Positions 1-11,282 of a stretch of DNA of 64,000 bases are shown one piece after another. Every line of letters begins with the position of its first letter. Positions within the stretch are counted from its first letter, which is position 1. The notes beneath the pieces were generated by a model. The model searched no databases and was not told where the DNA came from. It worked only from the letters and a program-made list of their open reading frames with translations. The stretch comes from Antrodiella citrinella (taxonomy: Eukaryota; Basidiomycota; Agaricomycetes; Polyporales; Steccherinaceae). The translations under genes were made by a program, and so were the position numbers. The stretch spans positions 17,386-81,385 of the forward strand of contig SGPM01000098.1 of the NCBI GenBank assembly GCA_004802725.1, in the 5' to 3' direction.

Positions 1-111
1 NNNNNNNNNNNNNNNNNNNNNNNNNNNNNNNNNNNNNNNNNNNNNNNNNNNNNNNNNNNNNNNNNNNNNNNNNNNNNNNNNNNNNNNNNNNNNNNNNNNN
101 NNNNNNNNNNA
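1..111. other. assembly gap
   Basis: A run of undetermined bases, with more scattered Ns up to about 132. It cuts off the 3' end of the first gene (BMT2), so the window begins at a contig or scaffold gap. Confidence 0.95.
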
Positions 112-996
112 NNGAACGTTCANANGNNCNNNTGAAATAGACCCTCCGTCAGATACCGCGAATTCATCACGCAGGGTAGCGGTAACTGCGAATCAAGCAA
201 CATCAATACCCTATCGAAGGGGTACACGAGACCCGTGATGACTTACTGCAATGAATAGATACCCGCCGTTGCGGAGCATGGAATGCGCAAGACGCAGCAT
301 GCGTCCTAAAGATGGAAGTTCATGGGTTGCTTCACTCCAACATAGGGTACTGATCACGAACCTCGGTCCTTGGGATCCGGGACGAAGTTCAAGACCAGGC
401 TCAAACTGATAGCATCCCATTTGGAGCGATTCTCGACTTCAGAAATAACCAGGAAGTCTAGCTCCGTGATAGCTGGATGTTGGGAATGTAGATCAATGGG
501 GAATGTGTCTATCCAAGACGAGCAGGTCGCATAATTGTCTGGCTTCAGCGCCCCCACTTCCAGCAGTCTGTGTATACGTGTAAGTAGAATAAATTGGTAA
601 GAACATGGGAGGGACGCACCTGAGCTTGGAGTTCGCCTCACTAAAGCGTGCATGAACGTTCAACTTCTGCAGCCATTCTATCAAGACTTTTTCGCTACCT
701 CCGCCTCTATCGGCTCCTTGTCCGATAGTGGACATCCTCTGGTACGCTGCGAGACCGCCTAACCGTTCCATCTCGTCTTTAACGGACGCCACTTCGACTT
801 CGAGATCCTCATGTCCGCGAGAGGTGGATGACTTGGCTAATACTTTGTTTATTTGGGCCTGCCGTTTCAGCAAGACGTGGAATCGACGGATGACCTTGCG
901 AGTCGCAGCAGGATTGCTGGACGACCCATGAGAGGCAGAATTAGATGGTCCAGATGTTACAGTCACTGGGGTCTTCCTCTTGTGTTTCTTGGGCAT
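112..996 (-). CDS. BMT2: 25S rRNA adenine-N1 methyltransferase BMT2 (3' end missing)
   Basis: SAM-dependent nucleolar enzyme that in yeast makes m1A2142 in 25S rRNA. Exons on the minus strand: 996-620, 567-362, 305-247, 185 to the gap; each junction keeps frame. The start gives a basic N-terminus (MPKKHKRK) followed by a conserved RKVIRRFHVLLKRQ segment. Further on are ISLSLVLNFVPDP, then RMLRLAHSMLRNGGYLFIAV, and finally LPLPCVMNSRY, which matches the family's C-terminal LPLPCVNNSRY signature. The Asn to Met change within that signature is minor. The last residues lie in the gap. It is head to head with DBP5, 198 bp apart, so the two probably share a promoter. Family call is firm; the modified base is inferred from yeast. 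Confidence 0.88.
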
Positions 997-1194
997 GTCC
1001 TAAGGCATTTTGGGTGAAAGACAATGGAAAGTTAGCTGTTGTGCTCGAAAACAGTAGATAAGATTAGATTACCTTTTTCGCACTCCGTCGGCAGTGTCCG
1101 CCATCGCAGTCATAGTAGCGGGACCGTGTTCAGAGGAGTCCGACTCAATTGTATCCTTGTATTCTTTCCCTTCTCTTATTCCACTTGTACAATC

Positions 1195-3198
1195 ATGGAG
1201 AAGGACGCAGACGGTTTTTACACACCCGCATCTGCTACAGGTATGCCAATATATGCTCAAAAGTCACCAAAAGTCCTGATTCGACGCGTTCAGCGGACGC
1301 AGAGCCCTCCGCCACACCATCTGATAGCAATGCACCACAGGTAGAAGGTGCACACATAACTTCATATTTATCTGCATGTACTGACCGTAAGGTTTCGCAG
1401 ATGACAAGACGGATCTCATCAAGTCGACTTTCGAAGTTTCCGTGAGTCTACAGCTGCAGTCGCGTGCTTTGTATGAAGGGGGCTCACTGCTTCGCGTTCA
1501 GGTCACATTGGCAGATCAACAACGGGACAAAGATTCACCACTGTACAGCGTGAAGACATTCGAGGAACTAGGACTGTCAGCAGCTCGAGAACGCCACTAC
1601 CACCACCGATCTTTCTGACATACACACTCTCACAGGCATCAAGATTTGTTGAAAGGAATCTACGATATGGGGTTCTCAAAGCCGTCCAAAATTCAAGAAC
1701 GCGCCCTTCCTCTCCTCCTATCAAACCCGTACGTTCCCGTATGCGATCAAAATCGTACTGAAAGATTCAAATAACTATTGCAGGCCTCAGAACATGATCG
1801 GACAGTCGCAGTCGGGGACAGGGAAGACGGCAGCTTTCGTGTTGACAATGTTGAGTCGAGTGGATTTTTCGAAGAACAAGCCACAGGTGAGAGAATGTAT
1901 TTCAATTTTCGTGCGATCCTTGATGTTGAAGCAATACAATTGTTGCTTAGGCTATCTGCCTCGCACCATCCCGAGAGCTCGCTCGTCAGATTATGTCAGT
2001 GGTTGTGGCTATGGGCAAATTTACCTCTGTTCAGACGGAGTATGCCATTAAAGACAATCTGCCAAAGAACGCCACAAACGTCACTGCACAGATAGTCGTG
2101 GGGACACCAGGGACGATGACAGACTTGATCAGGCGGAAGGTGGTCGATGTGTCCGAAGTGAAAGTGTTTGTATTGGACGAAGCAGACAACATGCTGGACC
2201 AAGACGGCTTGGGAGAGCAAACGCTGCGCGTGAAGAAGTAAGCACGACTCATCACCACGTGTAAAGCTGAACTCTAACAACAATTACTTTGACACGTCCT
2301 GTAGCATGCTGCCTCGTGGTACACAAGTACAAATTATCCTGTTTTCCGCCACGTTCCCGGACCATGTCCGTAACTTTGCCAACAAATTTGCGCCCAACGC
2401 CAACAAGATTGAACTCAAGAGAAATGAGTTGTCCGTCGACAATATCCGTCAGTTCTACATGGACTGCAGGAATGAGGAGCACAAATACGATGTCCTCGTA
2501 TCTTTGTACCATCTCTTGACCATCGGTCAAAGTATCATCTTCTGTCAGGTAAGCGCAGAAATGTCAGGATTACATCATGTATCTCACGTCGTCTTCTTTC
2601 GCATGCAGCATCGGCATACAGCAGATCGGATATCCCAACGTATGACAGCTGAGGGACACAAGGTCGCATCTCTTCACGGAGCCAAAGACGCATCAGAGCG
2701 CGACAACATTATCGACGGCTTCCGAGAAGGTCGTGACAAGGTTTTGATTACTACCAACGTCATTGCACGCGGTATCGACATCTTGCAAGTGAATATGGTC
2801 GTAAATTACGACTTGCCACTGCTCAATGAGCGACCCGGCTCGAACAAGGACGACGCGCGACCGGATATTGAGACGTATATCCATCGTATCGGTGAGTTCC
2901 GTACCCGGAATGCAATCTCTTTCCGTTGAGATGTTTGTATTTCATTACTCACGAATCTTATTAGGTCGGACGGGGCGATTCGGTAGGAAGGGAATTTCTG
3001 TCAACTTCGTCCACGATAAGCGGACATGGGCACAGATGGAGCAGATTGAGCAAGCAACCGGAAAGCAGATTGTCAGAATTGAGACCAATGATTTGGACGA
3101 GATGGAAACGGTAAGTGGATAACTTACCTCTTCTAATGCCTCCCTGAGCGAGTGCTGATCATGTGCATCCTCAGCAAATGAAGAAGGCAATGAAGTGA
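1195..3198 (+). CDS. DBP5: ATP-dependent DEAD-box RNA helicase DBP5 (mRNA export)
   Basis: Helicase that remodels mRNPs at the cytoplasmic face of the nuclear pore, activated in other fungi by Gle1 and inositol hexakisphosphate. Eleven exons: 1195-1240, 1294-1347, 1401-1441, 1502-1575, 1636-1728, 1784-1886, 1951-2237, 2305-2548, 2609-2891, 2965-3110, 3175-3198. The spliced protein shows all core motifs in order: the Q motif region (GFSKPSKIQ), Walker A variant SGTGKT, PSRELA, the DEAD box as [12 protein letters not shown], the ARGIDI block and [11 protein letters not shown]. The short acidic N-terminus and the C-terminal [10 protein letters not shown] segment are typical of Dbp5 rather than eIF4A. 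The ATG at 1195 is the first that reads into the conserved frame. The last exon codes only eight codons including the stop. Confidence 0.95.
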
Positions 3199-4981
3199 TT
3201 GTACTACCTGAAGAGTGTACGGAGTAATTCCCTGTATCCCTGACTCGGGTGTGTCCATGCATCCCGAAATTCTTCCACTGCGGACGTATTGCGATGACAC
3301 ATTGATGACGGATACTGCATAGCCTGAAGTAAGGGCTCTCGACTCCCGGCCGCAATATATGGCTACAATGCTCGAACTCAAGCTACCAAAGATCTGCATT
3401 GGGGTCACTGCGTATAGGCTCATACACGTTTATGTGGCGGCGCCACAGCAAATGACGGCTGTAGCGTGGCCATTGCATATCCTCACCCCGTCTGTCTCAA
3501 AAGCTAATACGACATTCATTTCAGCCAACATTTTCTGACTCTCGATGGCTAAATCTAAACAAAATGAATGGCTAAATCGGCGTCAATATGTCATTGTTCT
3601 GTGTTCCTCGATAGAACCTGTGTTCTGGGCCGTCGGCGCATGTTTGAATTGACGCGAATACGAGTTCCACAATTCAGCAACTCAAACATTGGGTGTTAGT
3701 GTGGGTGAAGTTTATTTAATATCAGTTCGTTCAGACATGTCCATTCACGCGAGTCTTCCTTATAGTACGCCAATTGCAACTTGGAGTTTTTATTGGGAGT
3801 CATTTCTCGGCATTTTCCAGTATTGACCACGCTGCGGATTTCACGATCAAACAGCTGCCAAGTGCAGGCTTCGTTTAGAGTCTCAGACTGTGGCCCGCCA
3901 ACAAATCTGCGGTCCTTTTTCTCATCACGAAGATCGGTTCGGGGATGCATCCCCACACCGAACTAGAGGTGCTCTATAGTCATGGGTGCTCTGGTTCTGA
4001 CTTGCCCTACGGCATGCGGAAACACGGGGTCACCGTCGCAAAGGATCCTGCAAAAATGCGTATTAGGATGTCTCGACGACACGGCAAATCGGTGCTACAC
4101 ATGCTGCCCTACTGCAACCCGTCACACGTCACTGCCTTTGCCTCCCCGTCGGAAGAGCTTCCACCCTCCTTCAGGACCTCGTTTTGAGGTCTGCATGTGT
4201 TGCCTGTCGTCGTTTACTGACAATGTTTCGCAGGTGAGTACGTATTGCTGTTCCTCATGCCACGTCCACTTCGCCTACGTCGGCGGTGTTGACTGATAAA
4301 AATCATCGCTTCAAGCTACCCTGTCTGCTTTTCCAACGTACGCATACAAGCTTCCGCGGCCCCCGAAGGCGAGTCTTCGTTTCTTTGCATAGTTTTTGCC
4401 TTATAGTCGACCGAGGCTCTTGAGAGTTATGACCCTTATGAATGCAACACGAGTAGGAACATGCGCTAATATTACGACAAAACGGCCGACGGCGTTTGTC
4501 TGGATACACCTCCAAAGCAAAAAGCCTCAGGGCGCCACAAGGTCAATACACTCTATTAGGACACATCTGCCAAAGAAGACGCTTTTTCGATATCTGCAGA
4601 TTGTGGATCTCCTGATTGTCGTATAATCTACGGGAAGCTGCTTGTATCTTTCTCCCTTGATCAGAAGTAGGGAGTGGAACCGAAGCGAGTCTTTGGGCCT
4701 TTGCACAATCATGTTGCTAAGTATACGTGCACGTCTTGGAACACGGACGGCATGGCTCGCCATTGCATCTGATCGTGTGGGGACACATCTAATAAGAATT
4801 ACAGATCCAAAGTCAGATTGAGCGAGATGAAAATGTTCTCCGGGTGCGGGAATGCATCTCACCTCCAGGGCTGGCATGCTTCACGAGGGGGTCACAGAAG
4901 TATAAAAGCTTTGCGCAACAGGGCAGTACCACCCCAACTCCAGCATTCGAAGCCCCCATCCCCACTTCTCACTCAAACGGC
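3199..4981. other. intergenic, no supported gene
   Basis: About 1.8 kb between DBP5 and the next gene. A 104-codon plus-strand frame at 3982-4296 is rich in cysteine (CC pairs), and a minus-strand frame at 3696-3956 is open for 86 codons. Neither shows a domain I recognise or convincing flanking splice sites. A TATA-like box at 4901 belongs to the downstream gene. Confidence 0.5.
4901..4907 (+). promoter_or_regulatory. TATA box of the 4982 gene
   Basis: TATAAAA lies 75-81 bp upstream of the ATG at 4982. That spacing fits transcription starting about 30 bp downstream of the box and a 5' leader of roughly 50 nt. It favours 4982 over an in-frame ATG at 4844, which would lie upstream of the box. 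Confidence 0.55.
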
Positions 4982-5529
4982 ATGTACTCTTCCATCTATA
5001 CATGGTCAATAGACCACATCAAAACCGTCTTCGAAGCCAAAACGGAAGACGAATGTATTCGCGCCATTGACGATACTTTCTCTCATGCGATCGACGTGAC
5101 CGTCAATGGCAAAGCCCTTTCCAGGATGGAGCTGCAACGCTTCGTCTTGAATATGCTGGGATCGTCAGGGTATCGTCTCGCCGTTCAATGGCAAAACGCG
5201 GTCGAGGTTCCTCGGGATGACTCGAACAGGGTAGGTGACACGCTACTTGTTGATCCGTGCCCGACTCTGTACTTACTGATCCGCTCTGCGTGATAGGATG
5301 GAGTGCTGGGCGGATATTATATTATTCGCAATATCCGAAAACAAGGCTCTAGCAAGTTCGAGCGACACAAATTCGTGAACGTTGTGTGAGTATATGCTTG
5401 GCATTGAATACACGCGTTTGTGGCTCACCTATCGCCCGCAGCATCGAGTCGGAATCTGTTGACCCAAGGATAGACAGTCGACGCATCGTCTCACTATCAC
5501 TCACAGCAATGGACAAACCTATGTCATAG
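4982..5529 (+). CDS. small conserved basidiomycete protein, function unknown
   Basis: Three exons (4982-5230, 5297-5385, 5442-5529) give a 141-residue protein. It begins MYSSIYTWSIDHIKTVFEAK and continues with a mixed helix/strand pattern: an AIDDTFSHAIDVTVNG segment, a VQWQNAVEVPRDDSNRDG block, a GGYYIIRNIR strand and a basic FERHKF turn before VNVVIES. I recognise this as a protein recurrent in Agaricomycetes with no assigned role. The compact alpha+beta pattern would suit an NTF2/SnoaL-like fold, but that is inference. It has no signal peptide or membrane segment. The start was chosen by the TATA box at 4901. Confidence 0.75.
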
Positions 5530-8500
5530 TTCCTGTGGCTGTATCTTCCTCTTCCTCCGTTACCACTTCTCCTCGCTTCCGCGTGGGTATAGACCCCAGG
5601 CCCTAGGGTTTAGCTTGATGTTGTAAAACATATGTAGTAACTGGGCGTACTATTATTTGTAGCTTATGACTGCTTCCGGGACACTATAGAATTATCTTTC
5701 TCTCGCGCACTGAGTTACAAATCCGTTGTACGATTGCCGATCCACGTCCACCATGTTCATACGACATGATGTCAAGCAGCTAAAACGAAATGTCCTGCCA
5801 ACGCGGAATGCCATCCGGCGTTAACAACTGACACATTCTGCACTGTTCCCTGCACTACAGTGAAGTATAGTTTAGCCTTGTTGTATGGGAAGCCGACAGA
5901 TTGGATGCTTTACATTGAATAATGGCACGTGGAGATTTAGAGGGACATAAAGCGCGACTGTGCCCTCGAACGTCCGAGCCTTGTTTCGAAGAGTGATCAT
6001 TGCATGCAAGAAAGTTGTGATGGAAAGAAGTGGACTTGAGAAGGAGCACTTGAGGTCATGGTGTACGTCTGCCAATCCATAGCACGAGTCAACTGGAAGT
6101 GGTGATATGAGGCCAAAGGTCCCGAGCAGTCCCGTAGAGTCCACCGCGGATGGGTCCCTGGTTCACACCAGAACCTGGATCGACAACGAGTTCGCCGTCA
6201 TGAGCAAAGGACTAGAGCAGACTCCCCTCAACCTAGACAGTCCGGAATGTCTCACCATCGTGGTGCGGCAGATGGGACGGATGACCAGGGACACGTAGCT
6301 CAAAATATCTTGTGTTGATTTTGAAGCGTGACCGGCGTACTCCAACACATCACTTCTTTTCCTGCGCTTCAATAAGCAGGTGCCAGTAGCGCATAAGGCG
6401 CCCCGCGGTGGTGCTTATGTCGAGAATTTCTATGACGTGATATGTACTGTAGACGTGAGAACATGAGATGGCGGAGAAAGAGACCAACGTAACGTTCGTG
6501 CATATGCAATAAATATCGGTGGACGCACGCAAGGAATGCATGGCAGCACAGGGAAGCCTTCCTCCAGTCGAACACACGAATCCTATTTTTCTATCACGAC
6601 AATCATGGTTGGTTGTGTGCACCCGACCAGTAAATGTACCGAACGATGTTTTGCGACCGAGGTTATGTCGACGGGTCGAGGTCAGGGTATTGGTAGCTTG
6701 AGCATGGTCGACCGATCTGTGCAAAAGAGTCCAGGTCCGCGATCTTGGGTCTGCGATTCAGACGTGAACTATAGAAATAAGACGGAAGATGCCATCTGGA
6801 GTGGGAGGGAACGGACTTCAGTGGTTGAAGCTTGAAGGACCTGTACCGAGAACGTGGCAAGATCCCATGTCATGGACCCCGACTTCTCCATTGGTGGCCT
6901 GAATCTGTATGAACCTGACCTCGGCTATATTTACGCAGTACTTTGATTCCTGACGGTGTTTGAACTTTGCCCGTGTAGCTATTGCCGCCGAGATCACCAA
7001 CATTGTCCATAGAGAATACCAGGAGTAAGCACACGAATGCATTGGGCAGGGCTGGTATTGTGATTTTGCGTTCTGATATTCAACGAGCTGTGTATGGTGA
7101 ACATACGATATTGGGACAGTTACGATTTTGTGTCGAATCGTCGAAGAACGTATGGTAAGCTGATATCGGGTTGCCACTGCCCGAAGTCCAACTGCCAGCG
7201 GTGAGAATCGAGTTCGGTTCGCCCATTATAAGCGTATGTAACACACATGGTGCTGTGACGGTGGTCTCCGGTAAGTGAACATATCTGGACAGTGGCAGTC
7301 ACTCACATATGCGTCCTGCAGATTAATGCAGACAGTGCGAACGTCCGTAAGGCGTCGGGGGAAAATGCTGAATGATTTGCCAAGTAGCGAGATTGAGGTG
7401 TGCCGTAAGGGAATGAGAAGGAATGAGAAGACACCGAGGATGCTCGCGCTGCAATAATGAACTCAGTACCGAGGAGGATTCGTGAAAATTTGCACACACC
7501 CACAATTAGGGAGAAAGTCAAATACCAAAGGTGCGCTGTGCTTGTCATCGTGATTGGAGAAACCTGCTCTAATACGGGCATTTAATTGCTCGCCAGCTGT
7601 AGAAGGCATCGAGTATACTGACTGATAAATGACACAGTCACTACGATAAGCACTGAGAGAATGTGCAATCTTATTCCGCATGTACTGATCAGCGTCGGAT
7701 CAGCGACTCTTCATTGGTCTTGAGCGTAAATGAGGTCGATGCTGTGTACTGTAGTACTAGACATGAGTGAACTAGAGACGCGGAAGTAACACAACGTGAC
7801 TGACGAAACTCTGATATGGACATGAGTCTTGGCGCATTGTCTTCCCGCGAAGGTGTGTTTGGTGCCGATCTCAACAAAAACTGTGCCGTTGCAGCGTGCT
7901 GACAGGTGCAAGTATGCGTGGTGTCTGGAGATCCGGATTGTCGCGAGACAGGAGAAAGACTTACGGCAAGGATGCGGCTGTAGAGATAGTGACTTCCAGT
8001 CAGTGTCCGTAACGGCGGATGAGCAACATAGTTCTGTCGACCTCAACGACGTAGTGGTTGAGAGCTTCCATGACATCTTGTGACAAAACATTGTAGAAGG
8101 AGAACAAGACCAATACGAGAATAGTGCAGAATCTGAAAAGACTGGTACTAAGCGTGAGCAAAACATAGAAGTTATTGCGGGACATACTCGGCACCTGTCA
8201 ACCTACATCGACAATGGAACTCCGTGGAGATGTCTTCTAGCAGTGTTTCGTCCCGGGCGGCCCGCCTGCAATGGTCATACCGACATACTGACCATAACGA
8301 CATTCGACAGCATGAGCAAAAGTATACTGTACACTGTCGATATAGATTGCGTTTGACGTATCCGCATGCTGCATGCCCTGGCGGACCCAAAATCCGGATT
8401 CTGTGAGCTGGAGGAAATAGGACGTTGTGCGCATATCTGCAATGCAGCTCAGGGTTGGATCGAAGCCAGGAAGACAAGCAACAAAGTTTGGTATCTGCAT

Positions 8501-8828
8501 TGGACGCAATCAGAACAAGCCCACGGAGCACAACATTCCAGACGTACCGTATATCCTCCGAGAAATAGCCAGCTAAGACTGGAGGACGCAAGCTCACGCG
8601 AACATGTTCAGATTAAAGAGATCTGATTCGAAGATTATACATACACGGACTTCTATGAATCCAATAGCCATGTACTGCTTCACGAGACCGAAGAGACTGA
8701 ATAAATAGCACCAAAGTCTCTCAATAATTCGAGAGAAACGCCATGCCCGGAATTGGGACTTTCTTGTTTTGTCTGGAAGAATTGCGTCAATATCGCCGGT
8801 CGGTCATCGAAGTGGAACGGATTCAAAC
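5530..8828. other. 3.3 kb without a resolvable gene
   Basis: Only short frames occur on either strand. On the minus strand some stretches have plausible splice sites and hydrophobic runs, for example 8000-8194 (NFYVLLTLSTSLFRF...), and a 7.2-6.9 kb stretch reading PNSILTAGSWTSGSGN then LPNAFVCLLLVF. I could not join them into a protein with a known domain. It may be a diverged multi-exon membrane-protein gene or a decayed one. The segment 5530-5850 looks like the 3' UTR of the preceding gene. Confidence 0.35.
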
Positions 8829-9671
8829 TTACAGTTCTCGTACTGTGAAAAGGGGAAGATCGGTCAGGGTTCGCCTTCCATCCTATAATGGTTAAACTCA
8901 CCTCTGATCACAAAGTTGGCGAGAACTGCGAAGAACAACAAAGCACTGATAACAACAGGGCCCAGAATTTGATCTGTAACAACCTTGCTCTCAGTGGAAA
9001 TGATCACACAGGATGCAAAGGGCTCACCGAAATGACCAGGATCCCGCTTCCGAATCATCGTTATCCGTCGTTGGTAAACGGCATATCCGTAGACCTGTAA
9101 AGGTTCAACAGCCACATCTGGATTGCTATCGGTTCATGTGACGCACCAATACTCCAATACTGATTACTGCATATGTATACGCGAAATTCCGAGCAATTTG
9201 GTCTTTGGATGCGTTGAACAAGGCCAATGCGAGTGTAGCGATGAGAACACCAATATTCAGGTAGGAGATCCAAGCTGCATATATGTGAGCCAGACCATCA
9301 CACGGAATAGCCAAACGCATATGCTCACTTCGTTCATTCGCAAACCACACCTTGCCCTCTACCTTAACTGGAGTTGCAATCTTCTTGGGCACCCGGACTT
9401 GAGAAGGTAGAGAATTGATAGCATGGTAATCCCGAACGGTGGGCATCTGCCCGTGCTCATCTTGTGAAGCCTCTGGAACATTGTCGGCGCGCGTGTACCG
9501 AGGTCTGCGAGTAAATGTCTTCTTGGGGAGTGCAGCAAGCGCGGACGCAGAGAAGGGCGCGACCATGTCCGCCACAGCGTGCCACGACCTCCGGATGAGT
9601 GACCCGCGTTGCTCGTCGTCTTGAGCATTGAGCTCGGATGGGTTGAGGTCACCTGCGCCGTTGGATGACAT
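8829..9671 (-). CDS. VTC1-like DUF202 membrane protein (vacuolar transporter chaperone)
   Basis: Five exons on the minus strand (9671-9329, 9274-9147, 9094-9028, 8973-8902, 8842-8829) encode 207 residues. The last 100 residues form a DUF202/VTC1 domain. It opens with VEGKVWFANERTWISYLN, which carries the conserved NERT turn, and has three membrane segments: IGVLIATLALALF, AYTYAVISIGVLVYGYAVY and LGPVVISALLFFAVLANFVI. Between the second and third is RRITMIRKRDPGHF. Vtc1 is the small subunit of the polyphosphate polymerase complex on vacuolar/ER membranes. Yeast Vtc1 is about 130 residues; this protein carries about 110 extra N-terminal residues, so it may be a VTC-family paralogue rather than the core subunit. 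The final exon codes only five codons including the stop. It is divergent from SIS1, 291 bp away. Confidence 0.82.
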
Positions 9672-9962
9672 GGCCGTGGTGGAGGGGAGAGGAAGGGACG
9701 GTGACGACGGCGTGCCCAGCACATTACCTAAAATGGAAGGCGCTTTCGGAGACTCAACGGAACTCGCACGATGCTCACACGACTGGGACAGCGCCTGGGC
9801 CTACGTCAGAGATGGAGTCTAGTATGTTCTGGCAAGTTCGTCTGGCTGCTTCAGACGTCCAGGCGGTGGGGAGGGGCAGGATACAAAACCATCGTTGTTC
9901 ACGACCGCCGTCTTCCAAACTCTCGACAACATTATCCTTACTCGAGAAACTAACTTCTCACC

Positions 9963-11282
9963 ATGGGCACTGACTACTATAAGCTGCTCGGTGTAGGCAA
10001 AGATGCCTCGGAGGACGATATTAAGAAGGCGTACAAGAAGATGGTATGTGACTCGCCATGATGGCACAACTGCATGTACTGACCTATCGTAGGCTCTGAA
10101 ATGGCATCCAGACCGGAACAACGGCTCGGAAGAGGCTTCGAAGAAATTCAAGGAGGTGCGCGCAGCAATATCGTCAAAATGAGACTCAATCTACTGATGC
10201 ACTATAACATACAGATTTCTGAAGCTTTTGAAGTCCTCAGCGACAAACAGAAGCGCACAATATACGACCAATTTGGAGAGGAAGGGCTAAAAGGCGGTGC
10301 CCCTCCACCAGGGGCTGGTGGGCCTGGAGGATTCAGCAACTTCTCTCAGGGCTTCCCCGGTGGCGGCGGAGGGTCAACATTCACCTTCACTTCTTCTCCA
10401 GGAGGATTTGGTGGTGGTACGGGTGGGTTTTCCCCTACGGACCCTAACAGAATATTTGAGTGAGTGTTTAAGCCAACGTTCAGTTATCGCATACTAACGT
10501 TCATTGTTAGGTCCTTCTTTGGCTCTTTCGGGGGAATGGGAGGAACGGGAGGTATGGGACGTGGCATGGGAAGTGGCATGCGCGGTGGCCCCAGCACGTT
10601 CAGTGCTCACGATGAGGACGACCCGATGAGCGGTTTCTCCAGTTTCGGCGGTATGCCAGGTGGCATGCACAACGGCCGCTCAGGGCTCCACCGAACAAAC
10701 AGCGGGCGTCGGTCGTCAGCTGCTGCCGCATCTTCCGCTGGTCCATCGGAGATCACGAAACCCCTCAAAGTGACCTTAGAGGAACTCTACGTCGGTGCTA
10801 CGAAACGGCTAAAGGTCGGTCGCAAATTGCTGAGCGGAGGGACGGAAGACAAGGTTCTCGAGATCCAAGTCTATCCTGGATGGAAGAGCGGGACAAAAGT
10901 CCGATTCCCTCGCGCAGGCAATGAGCAGCCTTCCGGCGAAGCACAAGACCTCGTGTTCGTCGTCGAAGAGAAACCACACGACCGCTTTGTACGAGAAGGA
11001 AACGACTTGATCACTCATCAGTCATTACCTCTCGTCGAAGCACTCGCAGGAAGTGGAGGGAAGAGGACCGTGGAGGCGTTGGATGGGCGGAAGCTTCAAG
11101 TCACCATTCCGACCGGAGTCGTAAAACCTGGGCAGCAATCACTCATCTCAGGAGAAGGCATGCCTGTACGGAAGGAGGGTGCTGTGAAGCAGAAGGGTGA
11201 TATGATCGTGAAATGGGACATCGTCTTCCCTGAACGGTTGACACCCGCGCAGAAGGAGGGAATTCGGAAAGTTTTGGTTTGA
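9963..11282 (+). CDS. SIS1: Hsp40 co-chaperone, class II DnaJ (SIS1 type)
   Basis: Four exons (9963-10043, 10093-10155, 10215-10459, 10511-11282) give 386 residues. Residues 1-70 are a J domain starting [11 protein letters not shown], with the HPD motif in KWHPDRNN that stimulates Hsp70 ATPase. Residues 75-215 are a long Gly/Phe and Gly/Met-rich linker ([27 protein letters not shown]). There is no CxxCxGxG zinc finger. Two C-terminal substrate-binding domains follow, from [18 protein letters not shown] to [22 protein letters not shown]. This order is diagnostic of class II (Sis1/DNAJB1). The Gly-rich linker in yeast Sis1 matters for prion propagation and nuclear quality control. The window also carries a class I partner at 25-27 kb. 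Confidence 0.93.
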
